Part shown: positions 8,363 to 17,337 of the stretch, piece by piece
How positions within the stretch are numbered: position 1 is the first letter of the stretch
How the letters are laid out: each line of letters starts with the position of its first letter
Assembly: GCA_017470935.1 (NCBI GenBank)
Contig: JAFUXG010000021.1
Coordinates: forward strand, 18,959-82,958
Reading direction: 5' to 3'
Length of the DNA stretch: 64,000 nt
From: Lachnospiraceae bacterium
GTDB lineage: Bacteria > Bacillota > Clostridia > Lachnospirales > Lachnospiraceae
The notes under the pieces: model-generated
What the model was told of the DNA's origin: nothing
The model's input: only the letters and a program-made list of their open reading frames with translations
Database searches by the model: none
Position numbers and translations under genes: made by a program

Positions 8363-8999
8363 TATAGACCTACAGTTACAAAATGTGGATTTTGTTGCGA
8401 AACATAATATTATTCTGTATGGAGCAGGACGGAAAGGCATGTAGGTTTATAATTTATTTAAGGTATCCAGAATAAATGTAATTAAGTTTTGTTATATTGT
8501 TAAAAGGAAACATGATTTGGAAATAATAGATGGCATACTGTGCATTTCTCTTGGCAGTGTCCTAAGTCTTATAAAAGACATTGCAGATGCTATGATTGTT
8601 GCATGTGTAGAACATTCGGAGGAGGCGTGGGAGCTGTTAGAGGAGATTCTGAGCACATAAGATTATGTGCGCTTTGTATCTTACTGGGGCATCAGTCAAT
8701 GGTTTTATCAAAATAGGAACAAAATATTTAAAGGAGAACATTGTGGTGAAACTATCTGGAGATACACATATGAAGATATTAACAGGAAAATAATCCTAAA
8801 AAAAGTTGTCAGACCGGACGGTGGTGTGTCTCTTTGCTGTAATGACTGTTACGGAAAATACACAATGGGAAATCTAAACAAACAAAGCATATTGGAGGTT
8901 TGGAATTCAGATGAATTTAATGCAGTAAGAGAGAAAATCACCGTCGGACGTGGATACAATGATATTTGCAGATGTTGCGATTATTTCGGATTTCTTTGA
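8349..8999 (+). pseudogene. chimeric remnant: YGAG Rossmann-like module joined to a radical-SAM SPASM tail
   Basis: From ATG 8349 one frame reads the YGAG module (IILYGAGRKGM), a TAG, more of the module (IIDGILCIS, IVACVEHSEEAWELL), a TAA near 8658, then FVSYWGISQWFYQNRNKIF. That segment matches the N-terminal regions of the next two genes. Directly after it comes a Cys-rich tail (SLCCNDCYGKYTMGN, SILEVWNS, DICRCC), which is the C-terminal SPASM cluster-binding domain of radical SAM enzymes, without the radical SAM core. The remnant thus looks like a deletion that fused two neighbouring genes. It has two in-frame stops and is not expected to be functional, although the part from 8667 could be translated as a 110-residue peptide. 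Confidence 0.75.
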
Positions 9000-9015
9000 T
9001 AACAGGAGGGAATGG

Positions 9016-10275
9016 ATGAGGATGACTTTTTATGATCTTCGTTTATTGGAGAGCGTTGATTCTATCGGAAAAGATAGCAAAATTGTGCTTTATGGCGCAG
9101 GAGACAAGGGAAAAGAAATATATAGGCTTTTTTGTGCGGCAGGTTTTTCGGTTGCAGCCTTTTGCGATTCTGACGGTGGCAAGGTGGGCAAGGAAGTGAT
9201 GGATGGTATTTTATGCATATCGCCAAAGTCCGTCCGACAGATTGGGGGGGATAATGAAAAAATTGTTTTGATTGTATGCATAGAGTATCCGGAGGAAGCA
9301 TGGGAACTGTTTTTATCCTTCGAGGACAGGGAAAAGGTGTGCGACATCAGATTTGTGACATATTGGGGAATCAGTCAATGGCTGTATCAGTATAGAACAG
9401 AACTGTTTCGACGAGCGGAAGATATCTTATGGAAGTATGAGGAGGAGAATATTCTACTGAAACTGCAATACAAAAACCGAGCTTTGAATATTCTTAGAGA
9501 TTATTTGGAGTCGGATGGTAAAATATGGATTCTACAGCCGGGTAAGGTCGGCAGCACATCTGTGCAGAATATGCTGATGAAAAGCCGCATACCATGCTTG
9601 CACAGACATGTGATTCTGTATCCGGGGCATGCTATTGCGGATTTAGAAAAAGAATGGATGGAAGTGGTGGAGAGGAGGACAAAACAGGAGCTAAAAATCA
9701 TTGTACTTGTAAGAAATCCGCTCGACCGAGACTATTCAGCGTTCTGGCAGCCGTTTCGAAAAGAAGGTTTGAGAAGCAGGCTTATTTTCGGAGGAGACAA
9801 TTCATATTGCATGCAGGAGTGCTATGATGTTTTCTTGCAAAAAGTAATCATGGATGGGAGAGGGAAAGAGTTTGGATTAGCCTGCCCCGATTTATGGATT
9901 GATGAGTTTGAATGGTTTGATCAGGAGTTAAAGATGATGACGGGAATAGATATCTACGAAATCCCCTTTGACAGATCAAAGGGATATGCTGTCATTCAAA
10001 AAGAAAAGACAAAAATATTTTTGGTAAAGCTTGAAAGTCTGGAACACTGTCTGTCGGCACTTGGCGACTTCGTAAATGCTGATTTGGAAATGCTATATGA
10101 CAATAAAGCCTCCGAAGCATGGTTCCACATGGCATATAAGGAGTTTCGGAAAGAGGTCAAGATAAGCAGGGATTATGTTGATCATTATTTTGACGGAAAT
10201 AAAAAAATGAATCATTTCTATACTAGAGACGAGCAGATGGGTTTTTTAGAGAAATGGAAAGGAAATATAAGATGA
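9016..10275 (+). CDS. YGAG-module + NKWYS-type sulfotransferase-like protein, copy 1
   Basis: Two-part protein of about 419 residues. The N-terminal 110 residues form a Rossmann-like module with IVLYGAGDKGKEI and AFCDSDGGKVG, as seen in nucleotide-sugar-binding folds. The rest has a P-loop-like ILQPGKVGSTSVQ (5'-phosphosulfate loop of sulfotransferases), VLVRNPLDRDYSAFW (3'-phosphate motif) and a WFHMAYKEFRKE segment that corresponds to the NKWYS motif of the family called putative capsular polysaccharide synthesis protein. It probably transfers sulfate from PAPS to a sugar, in the cytoplasm. AGGAGG (5 bases upstream) supports ATG 9016; ATG 9022 is also possible. It overlaps the next gene by ATGA. 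Substrate unknown. Confidence 0.65.
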   Translation: MRMTFYDLRLLESVDSIGKDSKIVLYGAGDKGKEIYRLFCAAGFSVAAFCDSDGGKVGKEVMDGILCISPKSVRQIGGDNEKIVLIVCIEYPEEAWELFLSFEDREKVCDIRFVTYWGISQWLYQYRTELFRRAEDILWKYEEENILLKLQYKNRALNILRDYLESDGKIWILQPGKVGSTSVQNMLMKSRIPCLHRHVILYPGHAIADLEKEWMEVVERRTKQELKIIVLVRNPLDRDYSAFWQPFRKEGLRSRLIFGGDNSYCMQECYDVFLQKVIMDGRGKEFGLACPDLWIDEFEWFDQELKMMTGIDIYEIPFDRSKGYAVIQKEKTKIFLVKLESLEHCLSALGDFVNADLEMLYDNKASEAWFHMAYKEFRKEVKISRDYVDHYFDGNKKMNHFYTRDEQMGFLEKWKGNIR

Positions 10276-11543
10276 GAGATGAGATTTCGTATTCGGATTT
10301 TGATGTGATTCAATCGTTTGAAAAACTTTCGGAATGGGGGGGTGTGGCTTTATATGGAGCCGGCATCAAAGGGAAATATATTTTTAACCTTTTGCAGGAA
10401 GCAGGAGTAAATGTTTGTGTTTTTTTCGATAAGTGCGCGGAAAAGAATGAGGCATATATAAGTGACAAGAAAATCGTCTCTCCGAACAAAATATCGGATA
10501 TAGTGAAGGGTGGGATAATTGGTAGTATTATCGCATGCATTGAAAGACCAGAAGAAGCATATGACGAATTACAGAAGATGTACGACATGGAGAATTTTGG
10601 ACAACTTCATTTTATTACATACTGGGGAATAAACTTTAGCCTTTATTTAAACAGGGATAACCTCTTTAAAGGTAAACTAAAGGTACTATCAGATTTCGAC
10701 AAAGAATATGCATACAATACTGTGCGATATGCAAGACAGGCACTGGATTACCTAAGTGGAATTATATGTGGAGAAGGCAATGTATGGATATTACAACCGG
10801 GGAAAGTGGGGTCCACTTCACTAAATCAGATGCTGGATACGGTTGGACTGCCATCTGCAAGCTTCCATTCCCTGCAATATCCAAAACACATTTTAAGAGA
10901 ATGTCTGGAAGATGTTTGGAAGAATTTTGTTAGCAAATCAAAACAAGAGCATTTAAAAATCATCAGTGTGGTAAGAAGTCCGCTTGATCGAGATTACAGT
11001 GCATTTTGGACTGCTTTTGGGTTTCCACAACAGAGGGGATGGTATATACCATTTTCATCTGGAGATTTTCAGCTTATGTATTACCAATTTACGGAAAGTA
11101 TCATAGAGGGGAATGATAAACTTATAGAAATGTGTGGGTTATGCCATCCTTTTACATGGAGAGAAGAATTTGAATGGTTTGACGATGAAATTAAGTCGAA
11201 TCTGGGCATTGACATTTATGACTACCCGTTTGATCGGGAGAATGGATATCAGATTATAAAGCACGGCAATATTGAAATGTTTCTGATGAAGCTTGAAAAA
11301 ATGCCAGATGTGCTTACGGAACTTAGCGACTTCTTGGGGTTAAGTGAAGTAATAGAATTAAGAAGGGATTTCTCTGCTGATAAGAAATGGTATTCCATGG
11401 CATATAAGGAGTTTCGAAAAGAAGTAAAGATAAGCAGAGAATATGTTGAGCATTATTTTAACGGGAATAAAAAGATGGATTATTTCTATACCAAAGACGA
11501 GCAGATGAGATTTTTAGAGAAATGGAAAGAAAACATAAGATGA
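10272..11543 (+). CDS. YGAG-module + NKWYS-type sulfotransferase-like protein, copy 2
   Basis: Tandem paralog of the preceding gene, same architecture: YGAG module (VALYGAGIKGKYI), TYWGINFSLYLNRD linker, PAPS loop ILQPGKVGSTSLNQM, 3'-phosphate motif VVRSPLDRDYSAFW and KKWYSMAYKEF, which preserves the NKWYS motif better than copy 1. The last 48 residues are almost identical to copy 1, whereas the middle has diverged, as expected of a tandem duplication with recombination at the 3' end. The start at 10272 gives an ATGA overlap with the upstream stop; an in-frame ATG at 10254 lies inside the upstream gene. The middle (about residues 250-330) differs in sequence, so the acceptor may differ. Confidence 0.65.
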   Translation: MRDEISYSDFDVIQSFEKLSEWGGVALYGAGIKGKYIFNLLQEAGVNVCVFFDKCAEKNEAYISDKKIVSPNKISDIVKGGIIGSIIACIERPEEAYDELQKMYDMENFGQLHFITYWGINFSLYLNRDNLFKGKLKVLSDFDKEYAYNTVRYARQALDYLSGIICGEGNVWILQPGKVGSTSLNQMLDTVGLPSASFHSLQYPKHILRECLEDVWKNFVSKSKQEHLKIISVVRSPLDRDYSAFWTAFGFPQQRGWYIPFSSGDFQLMYYQFTESIIEGNDKLIEMCGLCHPFTWREEFEWFDDEIKSNLGIDIYDYPFDRENGYQIIKHGNIEMFLMKLEKMPDVLTELSDFLGLSEVIELRRDFSADKKWYSMAYKEFRKEVKISREYVEHYFNGNKKMDYFYTKDEQMRFLEKWKENIR

Positions 11544-11612
11544 GTTTTTATATTCGGATTTTGATGTGATTCAGTCGTTCGAAGATCTTTAGGCGTGGGG
11601 TTGTGTAAAAAA
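11541..11612 (+). pseudogene. remnant of a third tandem copy (5' end only)
   Basis: Just after the stop of copy 2, the sequence TATTCGGATTTTGATGTGAT and what follows repeat the 5' coding end of copy 2: in one frame they read YSDFDVIQSFEDL, a TAG, then AWGCV, corresponding to YSDFDVIQSFEKLSEWGGV of copy 2. Similarity ends at about 11610. It shows that the array once had at least one more copy. Confidence 0.75.
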
Positions 11613-11665
11613 AGAAACATGGTTTCGGAAATGTCTTTAGTGTCTGAAAATAGAAGGAGATAAAC

Positions 11666-12796
11666 ATGATGAATATGGATTTTTTATATGAAACGAATGT
11701 GCAATATGATGTCATTATCTGGGGTGCTGGATATTCGGGATGTGATGTTTATCAAACTTTGTCAGAATGCTTTCCGAATATTCATATTGTTGAGATTGTT
11801 GATAAGGAGAGAAAAAAAGTTGCAGGGGCAGAGTATTTGGGAAAAATCGTTTCATCAACAGATAAATTGCTCTCGGCTAAATACGATTATATTATATTGG
11901 CTACTGTGAAGAATGAGTACAAAGAACAGATGGTTCGTGAACTTGAAGAAATAGGAATTGATAAAAAGAAGTTATTGTTTTATACTCCGGCTCCACGTAT
12001 AAAAATCATCGAAGCAGAAATGAAAAAAGACGATTATTTACTACATAGATGTTGTTCCCTTCTGGAAGATATCACATCTAATTGCTGTGAAGTAAAAGAA
12101 GTTGATCGCGAGTTATCAACTATTGAAGATATTGTCAAAAGGATGAAAGTTTTTCGAAACGAGAGAGAATGGTATGTCGATAGAAATTTTCAATGTGCAT
12201 ATTTGAATATACCAAAATCAGCGGGTAGTTCAGTAATTAAAAGTGTATGTGGTATTAAAGAGGATTCGTTTATTCAAGAAAAAGCAAAAGAACAGTGCTA
12301 TCGATATAAATTACCTGGAAGCTTTGGAGGATACAAGTTTACATTTGTGAGAAACCCATTTAACAGGATTTTATCATGTTATAAGAATAAAATAGAAGGA
12401 CGTAAAGAATCAGAATTTTTAGAAAAAAATTATTTACCGTTATGTGGCTTGGATCAAGACAGAGGATTTGAGGCTTTCGTTGATGCAATTTCACGGATCC
12501 CTGACAAGTGGAGTAATACACATTTTAAATCCCAATATCAATTCGTGTATCAAAATGGAAAGTGTATAGTCGATTATGTTGGTAAAGTTGAGAATTTGAT
12601 TATAGATTATGAAAAAATAAGAGAAAAATATAATTTAGAATCATTGCAGAAAATTAACAGTAGTGGAAATTATTCAATTAAAGAATATTACACAAGAGAT
12701 TTAGTTCAAAAAGTATATAAGAGATACAGACAAGATGTAATAGTATTTGGATACCAAGAGGAGTATGAAAATTTGATGAGAGAGCTGTCAAGTTGA
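11666..12796 (+). CDS. YGAG-type module + sulfotransferase family 2-like protein
   Basis: Protein of 376 residues. The N-terminal 110 residues form the Rossmann-like module (VIIWGAGYSGCDV, EIVDKERKKVAG, IILATVKNEYKEQM). From about residue 165 it is a sulfotransferase of the carbohydrate (Sulfotransfer_2) type: LNIPKSAGSSVIKSV is the 5'-phosphosulfate loop, FVRNPFNRILSCY the 3'-phosphate motif, and THFKSQYQFV...VDYVGKVENL the conserved late segment. It would move sulfate from PAPS to a sugar hydroxyl. AAGGAG stands before ATG 11666. It follows the tandem NKWYS-type genes but belongs to a different sulfotransferase family, so the same N-terminal module has been joined to two unrelated catalytic domains. 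Confidence 0.75.
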   Translation: MMNMDFLYETNVQYDVIIWGAGYSGCDVYQTLSECFPNIHIVEIVDKERKKVAGAEYLGKIVSSTDKLLSAKYDYIILATVKNEYKEQMVRELEEIGIDKKKLLFYTPAPRIKIIEAEMKKDDYLLHRCCSLLEDITSNCCEVKEVDRELSTIEDIVKRMKVFRNEREWYVDRNFQCAYLNIPKSAGSSVIKSVCGIKEDSFIQEKAKEQCYRYKLPGSFGGYKFTFVRNPFNRILSCYKNKIEGRKESEFLEKNYLPLCGLDQDRGFEAFVDAISRIPDKWSNTHFKSQYQFVYQNGKCIVDYVGKVENLIIDYEKIREKYNLESLQKINSSGNYSIKEYYTRDLVQKVYKRYRQDVIVFGYQEEYENLMRELSS

Positions 12797-12883
12797 TGAG
12801 CAGGGGGAATAGTATCAAAAAAGTGATTTCCTTAATGAGTAATATCTAATCATTCCTGTATGATTTTGGAAAGGATTATTATT

Positions 12884-14203
12884 ATGATTACACCTGAAAT
12901 TTCTGTTGTAATGCCAGTATATAATTCTGTATCAACAATAAAACGAGCGGTTGATAGTATTTTAAATCAGACATATAAAGATTTTGAGTTTATTATCATA
13001 AATGAGTATGGAAGTAATGATGGATCCAAGGAATATATTGAAGAAATAATGAAATTTGATGATCGCATTATTTTAATACAGAATGAAAAGAAACTAGGGA
13101 TTGCAGGATCATTAAATATTGGAATACATATTTCGAAAGGAAAATATGTTGCAAGAATGGATGCAGACGATGAAGCATTACCAGACAGGTTTGAGATACA
13201 ACACCATTTTCTTTTAAATAATCCTAGCGTATCAGTATGTGGAACATATATAAAAATGATATTTCCCTATGGAGAAAGATTAATACATTATCCTGCCGAA
13301 TATGAAGATATTAAGGCAAGAAGCTTGTTTGTATGCCCCTTTGCTCATCCCAGTGTGATGATGAGAAGAGATTTTTTCGGAAAGGACAATATGTATGATG
13401 AGGTAGAATGTGCAGAAGACTACGAGCTTTGGTTAAGAAATGTTGAACATACAAACATGACTAATCTAGAAGAAGTGACATTAAACTATTATATGGATGG
13501 CGTTCATGCATCATCGGGAGGAGATTCCGTATCGTCGGGAGTCAGACTAAGGAGAGGGTATCTTAAGAATAGGCTAGGGTTGGAAACAAAATCATTTGAT
13601 GATATGGTAATCATTCATCTTTATTGGCCAAAACATTTTTCATCTTGTCATGATGCTGTGATTCAGTCGTGTATGCTATATAAAGAGGCAGAAAGAGCAA
13701 ATGATATAATAAAATATTGCAACACAAAAACCTTCAGAAAAAACCTTGATGTACTATGGACTGAAGCTCTCGATATGTATTTTGTAAAACACTGTGAAGG
13801 GGTGACCTTGAAAAAAGAAATCAACTGGTATGACGAAGGTATACTAGACTATTTGAGTGATTGTATAAAGAAGTTTGAGCAGATCGCTGACTCTTTAGGT
13901 AATGTCATTATATATGGTACAGGAGATATCTGCAAATTTTTTATGATAGACACACCATATAACATAGAGGTAATTTCATATTGCGACAGTAATGGGGAGA
14001 AGTGGGGGAATGTATTTCTTGACAAGGAAGTAATTTCTCCTGATGCAATCAATAGCAAGCATTATGACCATATATTAATTGCAACTTATGATTATTATGA
14101 TGATATCAAGGAAAAGTTGATTAATGAGTATAATGTGAATACATCAAAGATAGAAAGTATAGAAATAATAAAATTTGCACCATTAAAAGAGAGAATGTGT
14201 TAA
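12884..14203 (+). CDS. GT2 glycosyltransferase with C-terminal YGTG module
   Basis: Family 2 glycosyltransferase (GT-A fold): ISVVMPVYNSVSTIKRAV at the N-terminus, ARMDADDEALPDR as the DXD metal/nucleotide-sugar site, and CAEDYELWLR as the catalytic-base segment. The donor and acceptor are unknown. After about 230 residues of catalytic domain and a helical middle, the last 100 residues carry another Rossmann-like module (VIIYGTGDICKFF, ISYCDSNGEKWGN, HILIATYDYYDDIK), here C-terminal. The start at 12884 is preceded by GGAAAGGA at 8 bases; the upstream ATG 12860 has no ribosome binding site. The product is cytoplasmic, without membrane segments. Confidence 0.8.
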   Translation: MITPEISVVMPVYNSVSTIKRAVDSILNQTYKDFEFIIINEYGSNDGSKEYIEEIMKFDDRIILIQNEKKLGIAGSLNIGIHISKGKYVARMDADDEALPDRFEIQHHFLLNNPSVSVCGTYIKMIFPYGERLIHYPAEYEDIKARSLFVCPFAHPSVMMRRDFFGKDNMYDEVECAEDYELWLRNVEHTNMTNLEEVTLNYYMDGVHASSGGDSVSSGVRLRRGYLKNRLGLETKSFDDMVIIHLYWPKHFSSCHDAVIQSCMLYKEAERANDIIKYCNTKTFRKNLDVLWTEALDMYFVKHCEGVTLKKEINWYDEGILDYLSDCIKKFEQIADSLGNVIIYGTGDICKFFMIDTPYNIEVISYCDSNGEKWGNVFLDKEVISPDAINSKHYDHILIATYDYYDDIKEKLINEYNVNTSKIESIEIIKFAPLKERMC

Positions 14204-14218
14204 AAATTGGGGTCTAAT

Positions 14219-15853
14219 ATGATTAGTGTGATAGTTCCTGTTTACAATGTAAGCAGATATTTGGATAGATGTCTTGATACTGTGGTAAGACAAAGCTATG
14301 AAAATATAGAAATTATATTGGTAGATAACAATTCGGACAATGAAACTCTTGCAAAAGAAGATGAATGGTTAAAAAGAGATAATAGAATACATCGGCTGCT
14401 TGAAAGAGAGCAGGGGCTTGGTCCTGCCAGAAATGCGGGGGTGAAAGCAGCAAAAGGGGAATATGTGTGCTTTGTGGATCCCGATGACTGGTGGGATGTA
14501 AGAATATTGGAGAAGCTGTATAGGACACTTATATCTAATGATGCAGATTTGTGCATGTGTGGTCAGGTACATGTACTGTTTGATGATATAGGAAGAATAA
14601 TAGATAAGAAGAATGCGATAGCACCGGTGTTATTCAGTGAAGAAGAATATCCTAGGAATATACCGGAATTGATTACTATGGTAGAGCCATCTGTTTGTGG
14701 AAAACTTTATAAGAGGAAACTGTTTACGCAAAACAGTATAGAGGCACCAAATTGTACTGCTGAGGATCGTGCGGTGACATGTTATGTGACATACAAGGCT
14801 GAGAAGATAGTGGTAGTGCCGGAAGGATTGTATTATTATCATTTCCAACGCAAAGGCAGCAATATGAATTCTTATAAAAGTTATAACACCATACCTGTTT
14901 GTATGGAAAAAATTATAGAACCATTTGCAAAAGAGGGAATGAAGAAAGAATGGATACCAGTACTCAGAAATGCATGTTTTGATGCGGCAATGATAGCCGT
15001 CTCGCCTATAGATTCACTGCATGAAATCAGCAAGTCAGAAGGATGGAGGAAGATGATTTCTGATATTAAGGATACCTTCCATGACCGATTTCCCGTGACT
15101 TCTCACAGGCAATTTATTATAGGAAGTTATAGTTTGCGTAGAGAGGTATGGCATGCGTATCATGATTTCGAGGAGTGTAGAACTCACCTGCAATATGCTA
15201 GTATAATCAGTCTCATGTCTGAGTCTATTCCTGCAGTGGTTAACTATAGCTCAAACTGGCAGAGAGAAGAATGGATAAAAGAAGACCTGCAAAAAAATTT
15301 TCGGGATAAGTGGGAGTTTCAAGACCAGGATTTGATATATATTGATTTTCTGGAAGAACGGTTTCCTATTGCTAAGTGTAATGGCAGTTATTTCACATAT
15401 AGTGATATTATTTCTGAAGCAACGGTTAAATTGCCCCCATATACCGTCATGGAATTAAGTGAAGAGGAACGGTATAAATTGTGGAAATCAAAATGTGATC
15501 TTTTTGTCGAATGGCTGTTGGTAAAAGTAAGACCCAGGCAGATTGTTCTTGTTAAAAATTTGTTGTGCGAACGACATGGGGTATACAGGGGAGAGACTCT
15601 CTTTCTTGGAGGAGAACAGATAAGAAGTATTAATGCCAGATTAAATAGCTATTATGATTATTTCATAAAGCACATCGAGGGGATTAATGTGATAGAGACA
15701 CACAGTGAAGAGGCCATGTTTTCAAGCGAAGATTTTCCTTTTGGATGCGCACCATACCATGTAAATGATTATTACTACATGCGTCAGGGTTATCGCATTA
15801 CCCAAATGGTATATGATGATATGATACGTTTCTGTTCTAAGACAAAAGTGTAG
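14219..15853 (+). CDS. GT2 glycosyltransferase with C-terminal DUF6270-like domain
   Basis: N-terminal GT2 domain (about residues 1-220) with ISVIVPVYNVSRYLDRCLD, CFVDPDDWWD and CTAEDRAVTCY. The C-terminal 230 residues resemble the DUF6270-type domains found with clostridial glycan genes (VNYSSNWQ near the start, RQIVLVKN, YYDYFI, APYHVNDYYY). Their role is unknown; an SGNH-like esterase or acyltransferase activity is conceivable but not shown here. The ATG at 14219 follows GGGGT; a TTG at 14207 is the alternative. The enzyme probably adds a sugar and may also modify or read the product. Identification of the C-terminal domain is from memory of the family and less certain than the GT2 call. 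Confidence 0.75.
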   Translation: MISVIVPVYNVSRYLDRCLDTVVRQSYENIEIILVDNNSDNETLAKEDEWLKRDNRIHRLLEREQGLGPARNAGVKAAKGEYVCFVDPDDWWDVRILEKLYRTLISNDADLCMCGQVHVLFDDIGRIIDKKNAIAPVLFSEEEYPRNIPELITMVEPSVCGKLYKRKLFTQNSIEAPNCTAEDRAVTCYVTYKAEKIVVVPEGLYYYHFQRKGSNMNSYKSYNTIPVCMEKIIEPFAKEGMKKEWIPVLRNACFDAAMIAVSPIDSLHEISKSEGWRKMISDIKDTFHDRFPVTSHRQFIIGSYSLRREVWHAYHDFEECRTHLQYASIISLMSESIPAVVNYSSNWQREEWIKEDLQKNFRDKWEFQDQDLIYIDFLEERFPIAKCNGSYFTYSDIISEATVKLPPYTVMELSEEERYKLWKSKCDLFVEWLLVKVRPRQIVLVKNLLCERHGVYRGETLFLGGEQIRSINARLNSYYDYFIKHIEGINVIETHSEEAMFSSEDFPFGCAPYHVNDYYYMRQGYRITQMVYDDMIRFCSKTKV

Positions 15854-15873
15854 AAGGGGGAGTGCTTAAAAAT

Positions 15874-17262
15874 ATGAGAGTGCTTTTTTACAACTGGGAT
15901 CCCATTGACGGACCGGCGGGTGGCGGAGTGACAGGCTATTTAAAGGAGTTATTCCGTTCTGCGCTTACGTCATATCCTAAATTGGAAATATGGTTTCTAA
16001 ATTCCGGTCGCTCCTATGATGAAAAAGACGAGTCTTACATACGGAAACGTAAAAATATTTTTGGAAAACGGATTCATGCTTATGAGGTAGTAAATTCGCC
16101 GGTGCTGGCACCCGGGAGACAATCTCCGGTGAATGTAAGTGTGTACTTAGAGGATAGGGTGCTTGAAAATATTATAGGTGATTTTATAGAAGAGAACGGT
16201 GTCTTTGATGTGGTACATTTTCATAATACAGAAGGCATTTCTCTTGGAGTATTGAAGTTAAAGGAGAAATTTCCAAAGACGAAGTGGCTGCTGACACTTC
16301 ACAATTATTATCCATTCTGTCCACAGGTAAATCTGTGGAGCCATGGGGAGAGAAACTGTGCCGGAGATGACCCTTCAGATTGTGTGGGATGCTTTGTTAC
16401 AGAAAACATGGATTTGGCTCGTTTTCGTTTTGCGCATCTGGATATACCGGAACTTAAAAATATTTTTTACAATTATTCCGCTACGCACCCGGATAAGGCA
16501 GAGGCAAAGCATTATGAGCAATATCGGAAAGAAACACTTTTCGTTATGAACAGTTGCTTTGATGAGGTTCTTTGCGTATCAAAAAGAACGAAGGAAGTGG
16601 CAGAGCGTGCAGGTATCCGAAAGAATATATTACGCCTCTCCTACGCAGGGTCTGCAGTAGCAGGAAGGCAAAGAGGCTATAAAGGAAATGGAAATACAGA
16701 GGCTCTGCACATCATATATTTGGGATATGCATTCAAGGAGAAAGGGTTTGATTTTTTTCTGAGGGCAGTGGACAGTATACCGAAAAAGATGGCAGAGAAA
16801 TTGTTTGTTACCGTAGTAGCCAGAGCAAATGAGGAAACTTGCAGACGGGCAGAAGAGATACTGAATATACCAGGGAGATATGAAGGTTCTATTTATCTGA
16901 ATGGCTATGAAGATGAGGATGAGCTTGAGAAGATACTCTCTGCGCAGGATTTGGGAATCATACCTGTGCTGTGGGAGGATAATCTGCCCAGGGTAGCTAT
17001 GGAACAGTTTGCTGCGGGGATTCCTTTACTTACCAGTGATCTGGGTGGAGCAAAGGAGTTGGGGGGTGATAATCCTGATTTTGTGTTTCGTGCCGGAGAT
17101 ATTGAGGATTTTATAGAGAAACTTAGGAATATCATGGAGCATAGGGAATTACTTGGAAAGTACTTTGAACAGGCGATTAAGCTTAAGACCATGGATGAGC
17201 ATCTGAAGGAACTGATGGAAATATATGAGGGAGAAACTATCATGCCGATTGAGATTTCATGA
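15874..17262 (+). CDS. GT4-type glycosyltransferase
   Basis: GT-B glycosyltransferase of about 460 residues. The N-terminal domain begins with VLFYNWDPIDGPAGGGVTGY and has DVVHFHNTEG and TLHNYYPFCPQ followed by a Cys-rich loop (NCAGDDPSDCVGCF) seen in several GT4 enzymes. The C-terminal nucleotide-sugar domain has LGYAFKEKGFDFFLRA and the signature PVLWEDNLPRVAMEQFAAGIP with SDLGGAKEL. The ATG at 15874 is preferred; the GTG at 15862 is too close to GAAGGGGG, though that run is also rather far from 15874. It is probably soluble or peripheral and uses a nucleotide sugar made by this locus (GDP-heptose is a candidate). Confidence 0.85.
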   Translation: MRVLFYNWDPIDGPAGGGVTGYLKELFRSALTSYPKLEIWFLNSGRSYDEKDESYIRKRKNIFGKRIHAYEVVNSPVLAPGRQSPVNVSVYLEDRVLENIIGDFIEENGVFDVVHFHNTEGISLGVLKLKEKFPKTKWLLTLHNYYPFCPQVNLWSHGERNCAGDDPSDCVGCFVTENMDLARFRFAHLDIPELKNIFYNYSATHPDKAEAKHYEQYRKETLFVMNSCFDEVLCVSKRTKEVAERAGIRKNILRLSYAGSAVAGRQRGYKGNGNTEALHIIYLGYAFKEKGFDFFLRAVDSIPKKMAEKLFVTVVARANEETCRRAEEILNIPGRYEGSIYLNGYEDEDELEKILSAQDLGIIPVLWEDNLPRVAMEQFAAGIPLLTSDLGGAKELGGDNPDFVFRAGDIEDFIEKLRNIMEHRELLGKYFEQAIKLKTMDEHLKELMEIYEGETIMPIEIS

Positions 17263-17286
17263 TTTAGAATGGTTTCGATCGGCTGA

Positions 17287-17309
17287 TCAAGATTGCAAAG
17301 CAATCTTGA
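17287..17309. repeat. intercistronic hairpin
   Basis: TCAAGATTGC pairs perfectly with GCAATCTTGA around AAA (10-bp stem). No U-tract follows, so this is more likely an mRNA processing or stability element than a terminator. It lies in the 75-base gap between the GT4 and the next GT2 gene. Confidence 0.55.
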
Positions 17310-17337
17310 CAAAACATATTATACAAGGAGAACGACT

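Noticed and set aside
17287-17309. intercistronic hairpin as a terminator
   Set aside because: No U-tract, and the glycan locus clearly continues with a well-placed ribosome binding site.
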